From: Streptococcus oralis
Lineage (GTDB): Bacteria; Bacillota; Bacilli; Lactobacillales; Streptococcaceae
Length of the DNA stretch: 63,873 nucleotides
Assembly: GCF_001578705.1 (NCBI RefSeq)
Contig: NZ_KQ969037.1
Span: 21,100-84,972 of the forward strand
Direction of reading: 5' to 3'
Shown: piece after piece, positions 18,474 to 25,500 of the stretch
Layout of the letters: every line of letters starts with the position of its first letter
How positions within the stretch are numbered: the stretch's first letter is position 1
Notes under the pieces: model-generated
Told to the model about the DNA's origin: nothing
The model's database searches: none
The model's input: the letters and a program-made list of their open reading frames with translations, nothing else
Program-made: the position numbers and the translations under genes

Positions 18474-18659
18474 ATGAAACCGACATCTGAAATTGAAGAA
18501 TTAGTAGCAAATGAAACGAAAAGAAGGCTAGAAGAAATGGAATCACCAAACTATGTGTTTGCTCAGCCATTTCTAAAAAGTGATTTTATTATAGTCGTTG
18601 GCTTAGTTCTAATTAACCTTATTCTGATTATCCTAGCCATGACAGGAGGTATTCAATAA
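18474..18659 (+). CDS. One-TM small peptide, putative permease accessory subunit
   Basis: 61 residues. The N-terminal half is charged (SEIEELVANETKRRLEEMES), followed by one hydrophobic helix at about residues 37-57 and a short GGIQ tail. It starts with ATG 18474 after a GAGGAGAAT site and ends 1 bp before the permease start. This design, a tiny single-helix protein directly before a large transporter, recalls the small subunits of some bacterial Na+ symporters such as MetS. I do not know such a partner for NCS1 permeases, so the role is inferred from position. A truncated second copy lies before the second permease. Confidence 0.75.
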   Translation: MKPTSEIEELVANETKRRLEEMESPNYVFAQPFLKSDFIIVVGLVLINLILIILAMTGGIQ

Positions 18660-18660
18660 A

Positions 18661-20088
18661 ATGTCCAAGATGAATGACTTTATTCAACAGGAGACGATAA
18701 CGGGAATTGTTCCCATGACCAACAAGGATCGTCAGTATTCTTTCTGGGATCTCTTCCTGTCGACAAGTGGTTTTGCCATTGCAACTTGGTGTTATACCCA
18801 AGGAGCCTATGTGGCTCAATATTTGACCTTTAATCAAATGTTGATTAATATTTTTAGTTTCAACATTATCTGGGTCTTTATTGAGTGTCTCCCAATTCTG
18901 TTTGCGGTTAAATATGGGATTGATTTGTGGATTTGGTTGAGGGCTGTCCTAGGAAAAAAAGGGGTGGCCTTGCTATCAACCATTATTAGCTTGGCTAACT
19001 TTGGCTGGTACGCCGTTGCGGCTAATCTTTTTGCTAATTCTATGATCCACTTGGCAAATAATTTTGGACTTGGTTTAGACAAGGGAGTATGGGCACCGAT
19101 TTTAGGTACTCTCTGTGTTCTCCTTGGAACGCTGATTGCCCTTGGAGGTCCAGAAGTGATCAAATGGACCAATAGATTCTTGGTCATCGCCTTGTTGATT
19201 GTCGGTCTCATTATCGTTGGAATCTGTTTTGTAGCTGTGCCTATAACTGATATTATGAATATTCAACCAGCTACCCAAGGAGATTTAACGCCATTAGAAC
19301 GCTTCATGCTTTCTGGGGAAGGAAATGTTGCTTTTGCCTTCTCTTGGTCTACACAAGCATTGGTCTTGCCACGTTTGGCAAAATCAGAACGTAGTGGCTA
19401 TTGGGCTACAGCCTTATCATACGGAGTTGTTGCGCCCTTCTTCGTTGCGACAGGTGGAGTCATGGCTCTAGCCATGTTTGTTAAAACAGGTGTTTATGAA
19501 AGTGATCCAACAACCATGCTATCAACTCTAAGCACACCAGCCTTTGCCCTCTTAAGTCTACTACTAGTAGCCTTTGCCAATATTGGAACCCAAGGGACAG
19601 GATCGTACGTGAACTGTATGATTGTCAAAAGCGGGATGCCAAAAGTAAGCTATAAACTAATGGTTTGGATTGCTATGATTTATGTAAGCCTACTCACCAT
19701 CTGGGGAGGGGTAGAAGAGTACTTCGGTTCCTTCATCTCACTAGCCGCTTATATTCAGGGACCAATTATTGGTATGATCGTTGTTGACTACTTTATCTTA
19801 AGAAAACGAAAACTTGATTTGCGTTCAGCTTATTTCCTTGAAGGACACGATGCTTACGAGTTTACCAAAGGATTTAACTTGGTTGGCTTGTCTTGCGTAT
19901 TTATCTCTTTATTGGTTGCAGTACTATTTGTTTATAACCCTGTAACAGCACAGATTCAAAGCCCAATCTTTTTAATCACAACGGGTAGTGGCTTTACTGC
20001 GATTTTTGGAGGTTTATTGTACTGGTTAGCTAGCTTAACTCCGTTAAAACGCTATATGATCAAGGATCGGGACTCTGTTACGATTTAA
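18661..20088 (+). CDS. NCS1-family permease, copy 1
   Basis: 475 residues with about twelve hydrophobic helices. The N-terminal RQYSFWDLFLSTSGFAIATW and the late IQGPIIGMIVVDYFILRKRK stretch are NCS1 (nucleobase:cation symporter-1, CodB/Mhp1-like) hallmarks. NCS1 members import cytosine, purines, hydantoins, thiamine precursors or similar rings with H+ or Na+. Here the partner genes encode a choline-kinase and cytidylyltransferase fusion, so a different substrate is likely. GGAGG lies 12 nt before ATG 18661, inside the small peptide gene. A near-identical paralogue follows. Confidence 0.88.
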   Translation: MSKMNDFIQQETITGIVPMTNKDRQYSFWDLFLSTSGFAIATWCYTQGAYVAQYLTFNQMLINIFSFNIIWVFIECLPILFAVKYGIDLWIWLRAVLGKKGVALLSTIISLANFGWYAVAANLFANSMIHLANNFGLGLDKGVWAPILGTLCVLLGTLIALGGPEVIKWTNRFLVIALLIVGLIIVGICFVAVPITDIMNIQPATQGDLTPLERFMLSGEGNVAFAFSWSTQALVLPRLAKSERSGYWATALSYGVVAPFFVATGGVMALAMFVKTGVYESDPTTMLSTLSTPAFALLSLLLVAFANIGTQGTGSYVNCMIVKSGMPKVSYKLMVWIAMIYVSLLTIWGGVEEYFGSFISLAAYIQGPIIGMIVVDYFILRKRKLDLRSAYFLEGHDAYEFTKGFNLVGLSCVFISLLVAVLFVYNPVTAQIQSPIFLITTGSGFTAIFGGLLYWLASLTPLKRYMIKDRDSVTI

Positions 20089-20162
20089 GGATAAATGAAA
20101 GCCTTAATCTATATCTATTTGCTTCCTCTTTTTTGAAAGTTAATTTTACATTAGTAATTGAC

Positions 20163-20219
20163 ATGAACTTAGTTAACCTCATTCTGATTATTTTTGCTAT
20201 GACAGGAGATATTCAATAA
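20163..20219 (+). pseudogene. Truncated second copy of the one-TM peptide gene
   Basis: 18 codons (MNLVNLILIIFAMTGDIQ) match the last 18-19 residues of the 61-residue peptide at 18474-18659 and keep the same spacing to the following permease. The charged N-terminal half is missing. It marks the tandem duplication boundary. It may survive only because it carries the ribosome binding site (GGAGA) of the second permease. Confidence 0.75.
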
Positions 20220-20220
20220 A

Positions 20221-21648
20221 ATGTCCAAGATGAATGACTTTATTCAACAGGAGACCATAACGGGAATCGTTCCCATGACCAACAAGGATCGTCAGTATTC
20301 TTTCTGGGATCTCTTCTTATCAACAAGTGGTTTTGCTATCGCAACTTGGTGTTATACCCAAGGAGCCTATGTGGCTCAATATTTGACCTTTAATCAAATG
20401 TTGATTAATATTTTTAGTTTCAACATTATCTGGGTTTTTATCGAATGTCTCCCAATCTTGTTTGCAGTTAAATATGGAATTGATTTATGGATTTGGTTGA
20501 GAGCCGTTCTAGGTAGAAAAGGGGTGGCTGTTCTATCAACCGTGATTAGTCTGGCAAATTTTGGTTGGTATGCCGTTACTGCTAATCTTTTTGCCAGCTC
20601 CATGATTCATTTGGCAAATAATTTTGGACTTGGTTTAGACAAGGGAGTATGGGCACCGATTCTAGGCACCCTCTGTGTTCTCCTTGGAACGCTGATTGCT
20701 CTTGGAGGTCCAGAGGTGATTAAAGGTACTAATCGCTTTCTGGTGGTAGCCTTGTTATTTGTTGGGCTAATCATCGTTGGGATCTGTTTTGTAGCCGTTC
20801 CGATTAGGGATATTATGAATGTCCAGCCTGCCATCCAAGAAAATTTGACACCGATTGAACGTTTTATGATGTCGGGGGAAGGAAATGTGGCCGTAGCCTT
20901 TTCTTGGTCTACACAAGCCTTTGTCTTACCACGTTTGGCAAAATCAGAACGCAGTGGCTATTGGGCTACAGCCTTGTCATACGGGGTTGTTGCGCCATTC
21001 TTTGCTGCGACAGGTGGGGTGATGGCTTTGGCTATGTTTGTCAAAACAGGTGTCTATGAAAGTGATCCAACGACGATGCTTTCCACTCTAAGTACACCAG
21101 CCTTTGCCCTTTTAAGTTTACTACTGGTAGCTTTTGCTAATATTGGAACCCAGGGTACAGGATCGTACGTGAACTGTATGATTGTAAAAAGCGGGATGCC
21201 CAAAGTGAGCTATAAACTAATGGTTTGGATTGCGATGGTTTATGTGAGCCTACTTACGATTTGGGGAGGAGTGGATGAATACTTCGGTTCCTTCATCTCG
21301 CTGGCTGCCTATATTCAAGGCCCCATTATCGGAATGATCGTTGTAGACTACTTTATCTTAAGAAAACGAAAACTTGATTTGCATTCAGCCTATTTCCTTG
21401 AAGGACATGACGCCTATGAGTTTACAAATGGCTTTAATCTGGTAGGATTATCTTGTGTAATCATTTCTTTGTTAGTTGCGGTACTATTTGTTTACAACCC
21501 TATAACAAAGCATATCCAGAGTTCTGTGTTCCTACTCACAACTGGTAGTGGCTTTACTGCGATCTTTGGTGGTCTATTGTACTGGCTAGCTAGCTTAACT
21601 TCTTTAAAACGCTATATGATTAAGGATAGAGATTCCGTTACGATTTAA
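20221..21648 (+). CDS. NCS1-family permease, copy 2
   Basis: 475 residues, collinear with copy 1 without gaps and differing at a few tens of positions. Clusters of change lie in the middle (VPIRDIMNVQPAIQENLTPI against VPITDIMNIQPATQGDLTPL) and near the C-terminus (ITKHIQSSVF against VTAQIQSPIF). Many DNA differences are silent, so both copies have been kept by selection since duplication. The region before it has only a truncated copy of the small peptide gene and no clear promoter, so it is probably read through from copy 1. A terminator follows. The substrate may differ slightly from that of copy 1; this is inference. Confidence 0.88.
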   Translation: MSKMNDFIQQETITGIVPMTNKDRQYSFWDLFLSTSGFAIATWCYTQGAYVAQYLTFNQMLINIFSFNIIWVFIECLPILFAVKYGIDLWIWLRAVLGRKGVAVLSTVISLANFGWYAVTANLFASSMIHLANNFGLGLDKGVWAPILGTLCVLLGTLIALGGPEVIKGTNRFLVVALLFVGLIIVGICFVAVPIRDIMNVQPAIQENLTPIERFMMSGEGNVAVAFSWSTQAFVLPRLAKSERSGYWATALSYGVVAPFFAATGGVMALAMFVKTGVYESDPTTMLSTLSTPAFALLSLLLVAFANIGTQGTGSYVNCMIVKSGMPKVSYKLMVWIAMVYVSLLTIWGGVDEYFGSFISLAAYIQGPIIGMIVVDYFILRKRKLDLHSAYFLEGHDAYEFTNGFNLVGLSCVIISLLVAVLFVYNPITKHIQSSVFLLTTGSGFTAIFGGLLYWLASLTSLKRYMIKDRDSVTI

Positions 21649-21653
21649 GTTTA

Positions 21654-21680
21654 AGAGAGAAGGCTATTTCTCTCTTTTTT
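21654..21680 (+). terminator. Terminator of the permease cassette
   Basis: AGAGAGAA pairs with TTCTCTCT around a 6-nt loop and runs into TTTTT. Confidence 0.85.
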
Positions 21681-21722
21681 GTGATTGAATGTTACAAAAT
21701 CTTGAGAAAGAGATGAAAGCGT

Positions 21723-21751
21723 TTGATAGTTTTTGTAAGAAAGTGTATAAT
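21723..21751 (+). promoter_or_regulatory. Promoter of the CBS-ACT gene
   Basis: TTGATA (21723-21728) and TATAAT (21746-21751) are 17 bp apart, 29 bp before the start codon. Confidence 0.7.
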
Positions 21752-21780
21752 TATAGTAGCAATAAAGAAGGAGAAGTCTC

Positions 21781-22437
21781 ATGGCAGTTAAAGATTTTAT
21801 GACCCGCAAGGTAGTTTATATCAGTCCAGATACGACTGTAGCACATGCAGCAGATTTGATGCGCGAGCAAGGTTTGCACCGTTTACCTGTTATCGAAAAT
21901 GATCAATTGGTTGGTCTTGTAACAGAAGGAACCATTGCTGAAGCCAGTCCGTCTAAAGCAACCAGCCTCTCTATCTATGAGATGAATTATCTTCTCAATA
22001 AGACTAAAGTCAAAGATGTTATGATTCGGGATGTCATCACTGTGTCAGGTTATGCTAGTTTAGAGGATGCGACTTATCTCATGTTAAAGAATAAAATCGG
22101 TATTCTTCCAGTTGTGGACAATCAACAGGTTTATGGTGTGATTACAGATCGTGATGTTTTCCAAGCCTTTTTGGAAATTGCTGGTTATGGAGAAGAAGGG
22201 GTTCGTGTTCGGTTTATTACGGAAAATGAAGTTGGGGTTTTGGGGAAGATTGTGGCCTTGATTGCAGAGGAAAATCTAAATATTTCTCATACAGTTAATA
22301 TTCCGCGCAAGGATGGCAAGGTCGTGATTGAGGTTCAAATTGATGGGACGATTGATTTAACCTTCCTGAAGGAGAAATTTGAAGCGCAAGGTATCCAAGT
22401 AGAGGAGATTGCTCGAACATCTGCTAAAAAGTTATAA
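21781..22437 (+). CDS. CBS-pair and ACT domain protein (AcuB-like)
   Basis: 218 residues. Two CBS domains (about 1-60 and 75-135; VKDFMTRKVVYISPDTTV and VKDVMIRDVITVSGYASL) form an adenine-nucleotide-sensing Bateman module, and a C-terminal ACT-like domain begins with VRFITENEVGVLGKIVALIA. Proteins of this layout are named after Bacillus AcuB but a role in acetoin use is not demonstrated in streptococci. It probably senses nucleotides plus an amino acid. RBS AAGGAGAAG precedes ATG 21781, and both promoter and terminator are its own, so it is monocistronic. Confidence 0.88.
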   Translation: MAVKDFMTRKVVYISPDTTVAHAADLMREQGLHRLPVIENDQLVGLVTEGTIAEASPSKATSLSIYEMNYLLNKTKVKDVMIRDVITVSGYASLEDATYLMLKNKIGILPVVDNQQVYGVITDRDVFQAFLEIAGYGEEGVRVRFITENEVGVLGKIVALIAEENLNISHTVNIPRKDGKVVIEVQIDGTIDLTFLKEKFEAQGIQVEEIARTSAKKL

Positions 22438-22440
22438 AAT

Positions 22441-22462
22441 GGAGGGTGAAAGCCCTCTTTTT
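22441..22462 (+). terminator. Terminator after the CBS-ACT gene
   Basis: GAGGG and CCCTC around a 6-nt loop, followed by a T run. Confidence 0.8.
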
Positions 22463-22512
22463 TGTATACAATTTGAAATAACAAGTAAAATATGGAAAGA
22501 AATGAGAGAATG

Positions 22513-22521
22513 TGGTATAAT
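22513..22521 (+). promoter_or_regulatory. Extended -10 promoter of prfB-ftsE-ftsX
   Basis: TGGTATAAT, a perfect extended -10, lies 26 bp before the prfB start. No good -35 is visible. Confidence 0.65.
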
Positions 22522-22547
22522 GAAACGATGTGAATAAAGGAGTATTT

Positions 22548-23643
22548 ATGGACATTTCAGAAATTCGTCAAAAAATTGATGCAAATCGTGAAAAATTAGC
22601 TTCTTTCAGGGGGTCTCTTTGACCTCGAAGGACTAGAGGAAGAGATTGCCATCTTGGAAAACAAGATGACGGAACCTGATTTTTGGAACGATAATATCGC
22701 GGCCCAAAAAACGTCGCAAGAATTAAATGAATTAAAAAACACCTACAACACCTTCCGTAAGATGGAAGAGTTGCAGGATGAAGTTGAAATTTTATTGGAC
22801 TTTTTAGTAGAAGACGAGTCTGTACGTGATGAACTGGTTGAACAGTTGACAGAACTGGATAAGATGATGACCAGTTACGAAATGACGCTTCTCTTGTCAG
22901 AACCTTATGACCATAATAATGCAATCTTGGAAATCCATCCAGGTTCTGGCGGGACAGAGGCTCAAGACTGGGGTGATATGTTGCTCCGTATGTACACTCG
23001 TTATGGAAATGCCAAAGGTTTTAAAGTAGAAGTCTTGGATTACCAAGCAGGTGATGAAGCGGGCATCAAGTCTGTGACCTTGTCCTTTGAAGGTCCAAAT
23101 GCCTACGGTCTTCTCAAGTCAGAAATGGGTGTTCACCGTTTGGTCCGTATTTCACCATTTGACTCTGCCAAACGTCGCCATACTTCATTTACTTCCGTGG
23201 AAGTCATGCCCGAGTTGGATGATACCATCGAAGTGGAGATTCGTGAAGATGATATCAAAATGGATACCTTCCGTTCAGGTGGTGCTGGTGGACAAAACGT
23301 CAATAAAGTTTCAACAGGTGTGCGTTTGACACACATTCCTACAGGAACTGTCGTCCAATCAACGGTCGATCGTACCCAGTATGGAAATAGAGATCGTGCT
23401 ATGAAGATGTTGCAAGCCAAGCTCTATCAAATGGAGCAAGAAAAGAAAGCTGCGGAAGTCGATTCCCTCAAAGGTGAGAAAAAAGAAATCACTTGGGGAA
23501 GTCAGATTCGTTCTTATGTCTTCACACCTTATACCATGGTAAAAGATCACCGTACGAGCTTTGAAGTCGCTCAGGTAGATAAGGTCATGGATGGAGATCT
23601 TGATGGTTTCATTGATGCTTATCTTAAGTGGCGAATTAGCTAA
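22548..23643 (+). CDS. prfB: Peptide chain release factor 2, with programmed +1 frameshift
   Basis: About 364 residues when both parts are joined. Translation starts at ATG 22548 (AAAGGAG site at 22537-22543), reaches an in-frame TGA at 22620-22622 after 24 codons, and continues in the +1 frame at GAC 22621. The site has the standard elements: an internal Shine-Dalgarno-like AGGGGG (22608-22613) and CTT TGA C. RF2 reads UGA and UAA; scarce RF2 favours shifting, so the gene regulates itself. The peptidyl-hydrolysis motif [10 protein letters not shown] is intact in the second part. Starting the gene at 22654 would miss the N-terminus. Confidence 0.96.
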
Positions 23644-23661
23644 GAATAGAAAGGAACTCAC

Positions 23662-24354
23662 ATGTCAATCATTGAAATGCGAGATGTTGTCAAAAAATAC
23701 GATAACGGAACGACTGCTCTTCGTGGAGTCTCTCTTAGTATTGAACCAGGAGAATTTGCCTATATCGTTGGGCCTTCTGGAGCAGGGAAGTCAACCTTTA
23801 TTCGAGCTTTATATCGAGAAGTAAAGATTGAAAAAGGGAGCCTAACAGTTGCAGGCTTTAATTTGGTTAAAATCAAGAAGAAAGATATCCCTCTGCTCCG
23901 TCGCAGTGTTGGGGTAGTCTTTCAAGATTACAAACTCTTGCCAAAGAAAACCGTTTATGAAAATATTGCTTACGCAATGGAAGTTATCGGAGAGAACCGC
24001 CGCAATATTAAGAAACGGGTTATGGAAGTCTTGGACTTGGTCGGTTTGAAACACAAGGTTCGCTCTTTCCCTAACGAACTCTCAGGTGGAGAGCAGCAAC
24101 GGATTGCGATTGCTCGTGCGATTGTGAACAATCCTAAGGTCTTGATTGCCGATGAGCCGACAGGAAACTTGGACCCAGATAATTCTTGGGAAATTATGAA
24201 TCTGTTGGAACGCATCAATCTCCAAGGTACTACTGTCTTGATGGCGACCCACAATAGCCAGATTGTAAATACCTTGCGCCACCGTGTCATTGCCATTGAA
24301 AATGGCCGTGTCGTTCGTGACGAAGCTAAAGGAGAATATGGATACGATGATTAG
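23662..24354 (+). CDS. ftsE: Cell division ATP-binding protein FtsE
   Basis: 230 residues, ABC-type ATPase. Walker A GPSGAGKST near residue 38, Q-loop VFQDYKLLP, signature LSGGEQQR, Walker B VLIADEPTGNLDP and switch His in ATHNSQI are all present. With FtsX it controls peptidoglycan hydrolase activation at the division septum; in pneumococcus FtsEX works with PcsB. It overlaps ftsX by 8 bp and follows prfB at 18 bp. Confidence 0.95.
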   Translation: MSIIEMRDVVKKYDNGTTALRGVSLSIEPGEFAYIVGPSGAGKSTFIRALYREVKIEKGSLTVAGFNLVKIKKKDIPLLRRSVGVVFQDYKLLPKKTVYENIAYAMEVIGENRRNIKKRVMEVLDLVGLKHKVRSFPNELSGGEQQRIAIARAIVNNPKVLIADEPTGNLDPDNSWEIMNLLERINLQGTTVLMATHNSQIVNTLRHRVIAIENGRVVRDEAKGEYGYDD

Positions 24355-25273
24355 TAGATTTTTTCGCCATTTATTTGAATCATTAAAAAGTTTAAAACGA
24401 AATGGCTGGATGACAGTAGCAGCAGTGAGCTCGGTTATGATTACCTTGACTCTGGTTGCCCTGTTTGCATCTGTAATTTTTAATACAGCCAAGCTGGCTA
24501 CCGATATTGAAAACAACGTTCGTGTCATGGTTTACATTCGTAAAGATGTAGCGGATAATAGTGAAACGATTGAAAAAGAAGGTCAGACAGTTACCAATAA
24601 TGACTATCACAAGGTTTATGATGCCTTAAAAGCCATGCAAGGTGTTAAGAATGTCACTTTTTCAAGCAAGGAAGAGCAGTATCAAAAATTGACTGAAACG
24701 ATGGGAGACGATTGGAAGGTCTTTGAAGGAGACGCTAATCCTCTCTATGATGCCTATATCGTTGATACCAATAGTCCGAGTGATGTTCCTAAAGTAGCAG
24801 AAGAAGCCAAGAAAATTGAAGGGGTATCTGAGGTTCAAGACGGTGGTGCCAACACTCAACGACTTTTTGAACTGGCTTCCTTTATCCGTGTTTGGGGATT
24901 AGTTATTGCAGGGCTCTTGATTTTTATTGCAGTCTTCCTCATTTCCAATACCATTCGTATTACCATTATTTCTCGTAGTCGTGAGATTCAGATCATGCGT
25001 CTAGTAGGAGCTAAAAATGGCTATATTCGTGGTCCATTCTTGCTAGAAGGTGCCTTTATCGGCTTACTAGGTGCAGCGATTCCTTCAGTCCTTGTATTCT
25101 TTGTTTATAATATGGTTTATCAATCTGTCAATAAATCCTTGGTGGGGCAAAACTTGTCAATGATTACACCAGATGTGTTTATCCCTCTGATGACAGTCCT
25201 ATTATTTGTCATCGGAATCTTCATTGGATCAATCGGATCAGGAATTTCAATGCGTCGATTCTTGAAAATCTAG
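24347..25273 (+). CDS. ftsX: Cell division protein FtsX
   Basis: 308 residues from ATG 24347 (MISRFFRHLFESLK); an ATG three codons earlier is possible, with AAAGGAG close by. Four membrane helices are visible: about 22-45, then a large extracellular loop to about 175, and helices near 180-203, 230-250 and 275-295. The extracellular loop is the part that contacts the hydrolase in related species. Together with FtsE it forms the septal complex. The late SRSREIQIMRLVGAKN segment is the conserved FtsX cytoplasmic loop. Confidence 0.94.
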   Translation: MISRFFRHLFESLKSLKRNGWMTVAAVSSVMITLTLVALFASVIFNTAKLATDIENNVRVMVYIRKDVADNSETIEKEGQTVTNNDYHKVYDALKAMQGVKNVTFSSKEEQYQKLTETMGDDWKVFEGDANPLYDAYIVDTNSPSDVPKVAEEAKKIEGVSEVQDGGANTQRLFELASFIRVWGLVIAGLLIFIAVFLISNTIRITIISRSREIQIMRLVGAKNGYIRGPFLLEGAFIGLLGAAIPSVLVFFVYNMVYQSVNKSLVGQNLSMITPDVFIPLMTVLLFVIGIFIGSIGSGISMRRFLKI

Positions 25274-25320
25274 TTGGATATAAATGCAACTTGCAGACCA
25301 AATCAGAAATAATACAATTT

Positions 25321-25350
25321 TAAAAGAGAAGTTTTCTTGAGCTTCTCTTT
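25321..25350 (+). terminator. Terminator after ftsX
   Basis: AAAAGAGAAG pairs with CTTCTCTTTT around a 10-nt loop and ends in T residues. Confidence 0.8.
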
Positions 25351-25408
25351 TTTCTTTTAGCACTTGTATAAAAATTTAAGAAAAACGGGAAATTTTTTTA
25401 TAAAAGCC

Positions 25409-25476
25409 TTTACAAAAAAAATAAAGTGGTATAATTAAATTATAAACAAGTGCAAACGTTTTCGTAAAACGTTTGC
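25409..25476 (+). promoter_or_regulatory. ptsG promoter and inverted-repeat leader with cre-like site
   Basis: TTTACA (25409-25414) and the extended -10 TGGTATAAT (25427-25435) form the promoter. In the leader, GCAAACGTTTT (25452-25462) and AAAACGTTTGC (25466-25476) are perfect inverted arms around CGT. The left half, TGCAAACGTTTTCG, fits the CcpA cre pattern closely, so CcpA or a dedicated repressor probably acts just downstream of the transcription start. Confidence 0.7.
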
Positions 25477-25500
25477 CTAAATAAAATAAAGGAGATTTGA

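Noticed and set aside
18661-21648. Permeases called cytosine permease outright
   Set aside because: Family membership is clear, but the partner enzymes do not act on cytosine in any obvious way, so the substrate is left open.
22654-23643. prfB starting at 22654
   Set aside because: It ignores the 24-codon first frame and the programmed frameshift site, which fit RF2 exactly.
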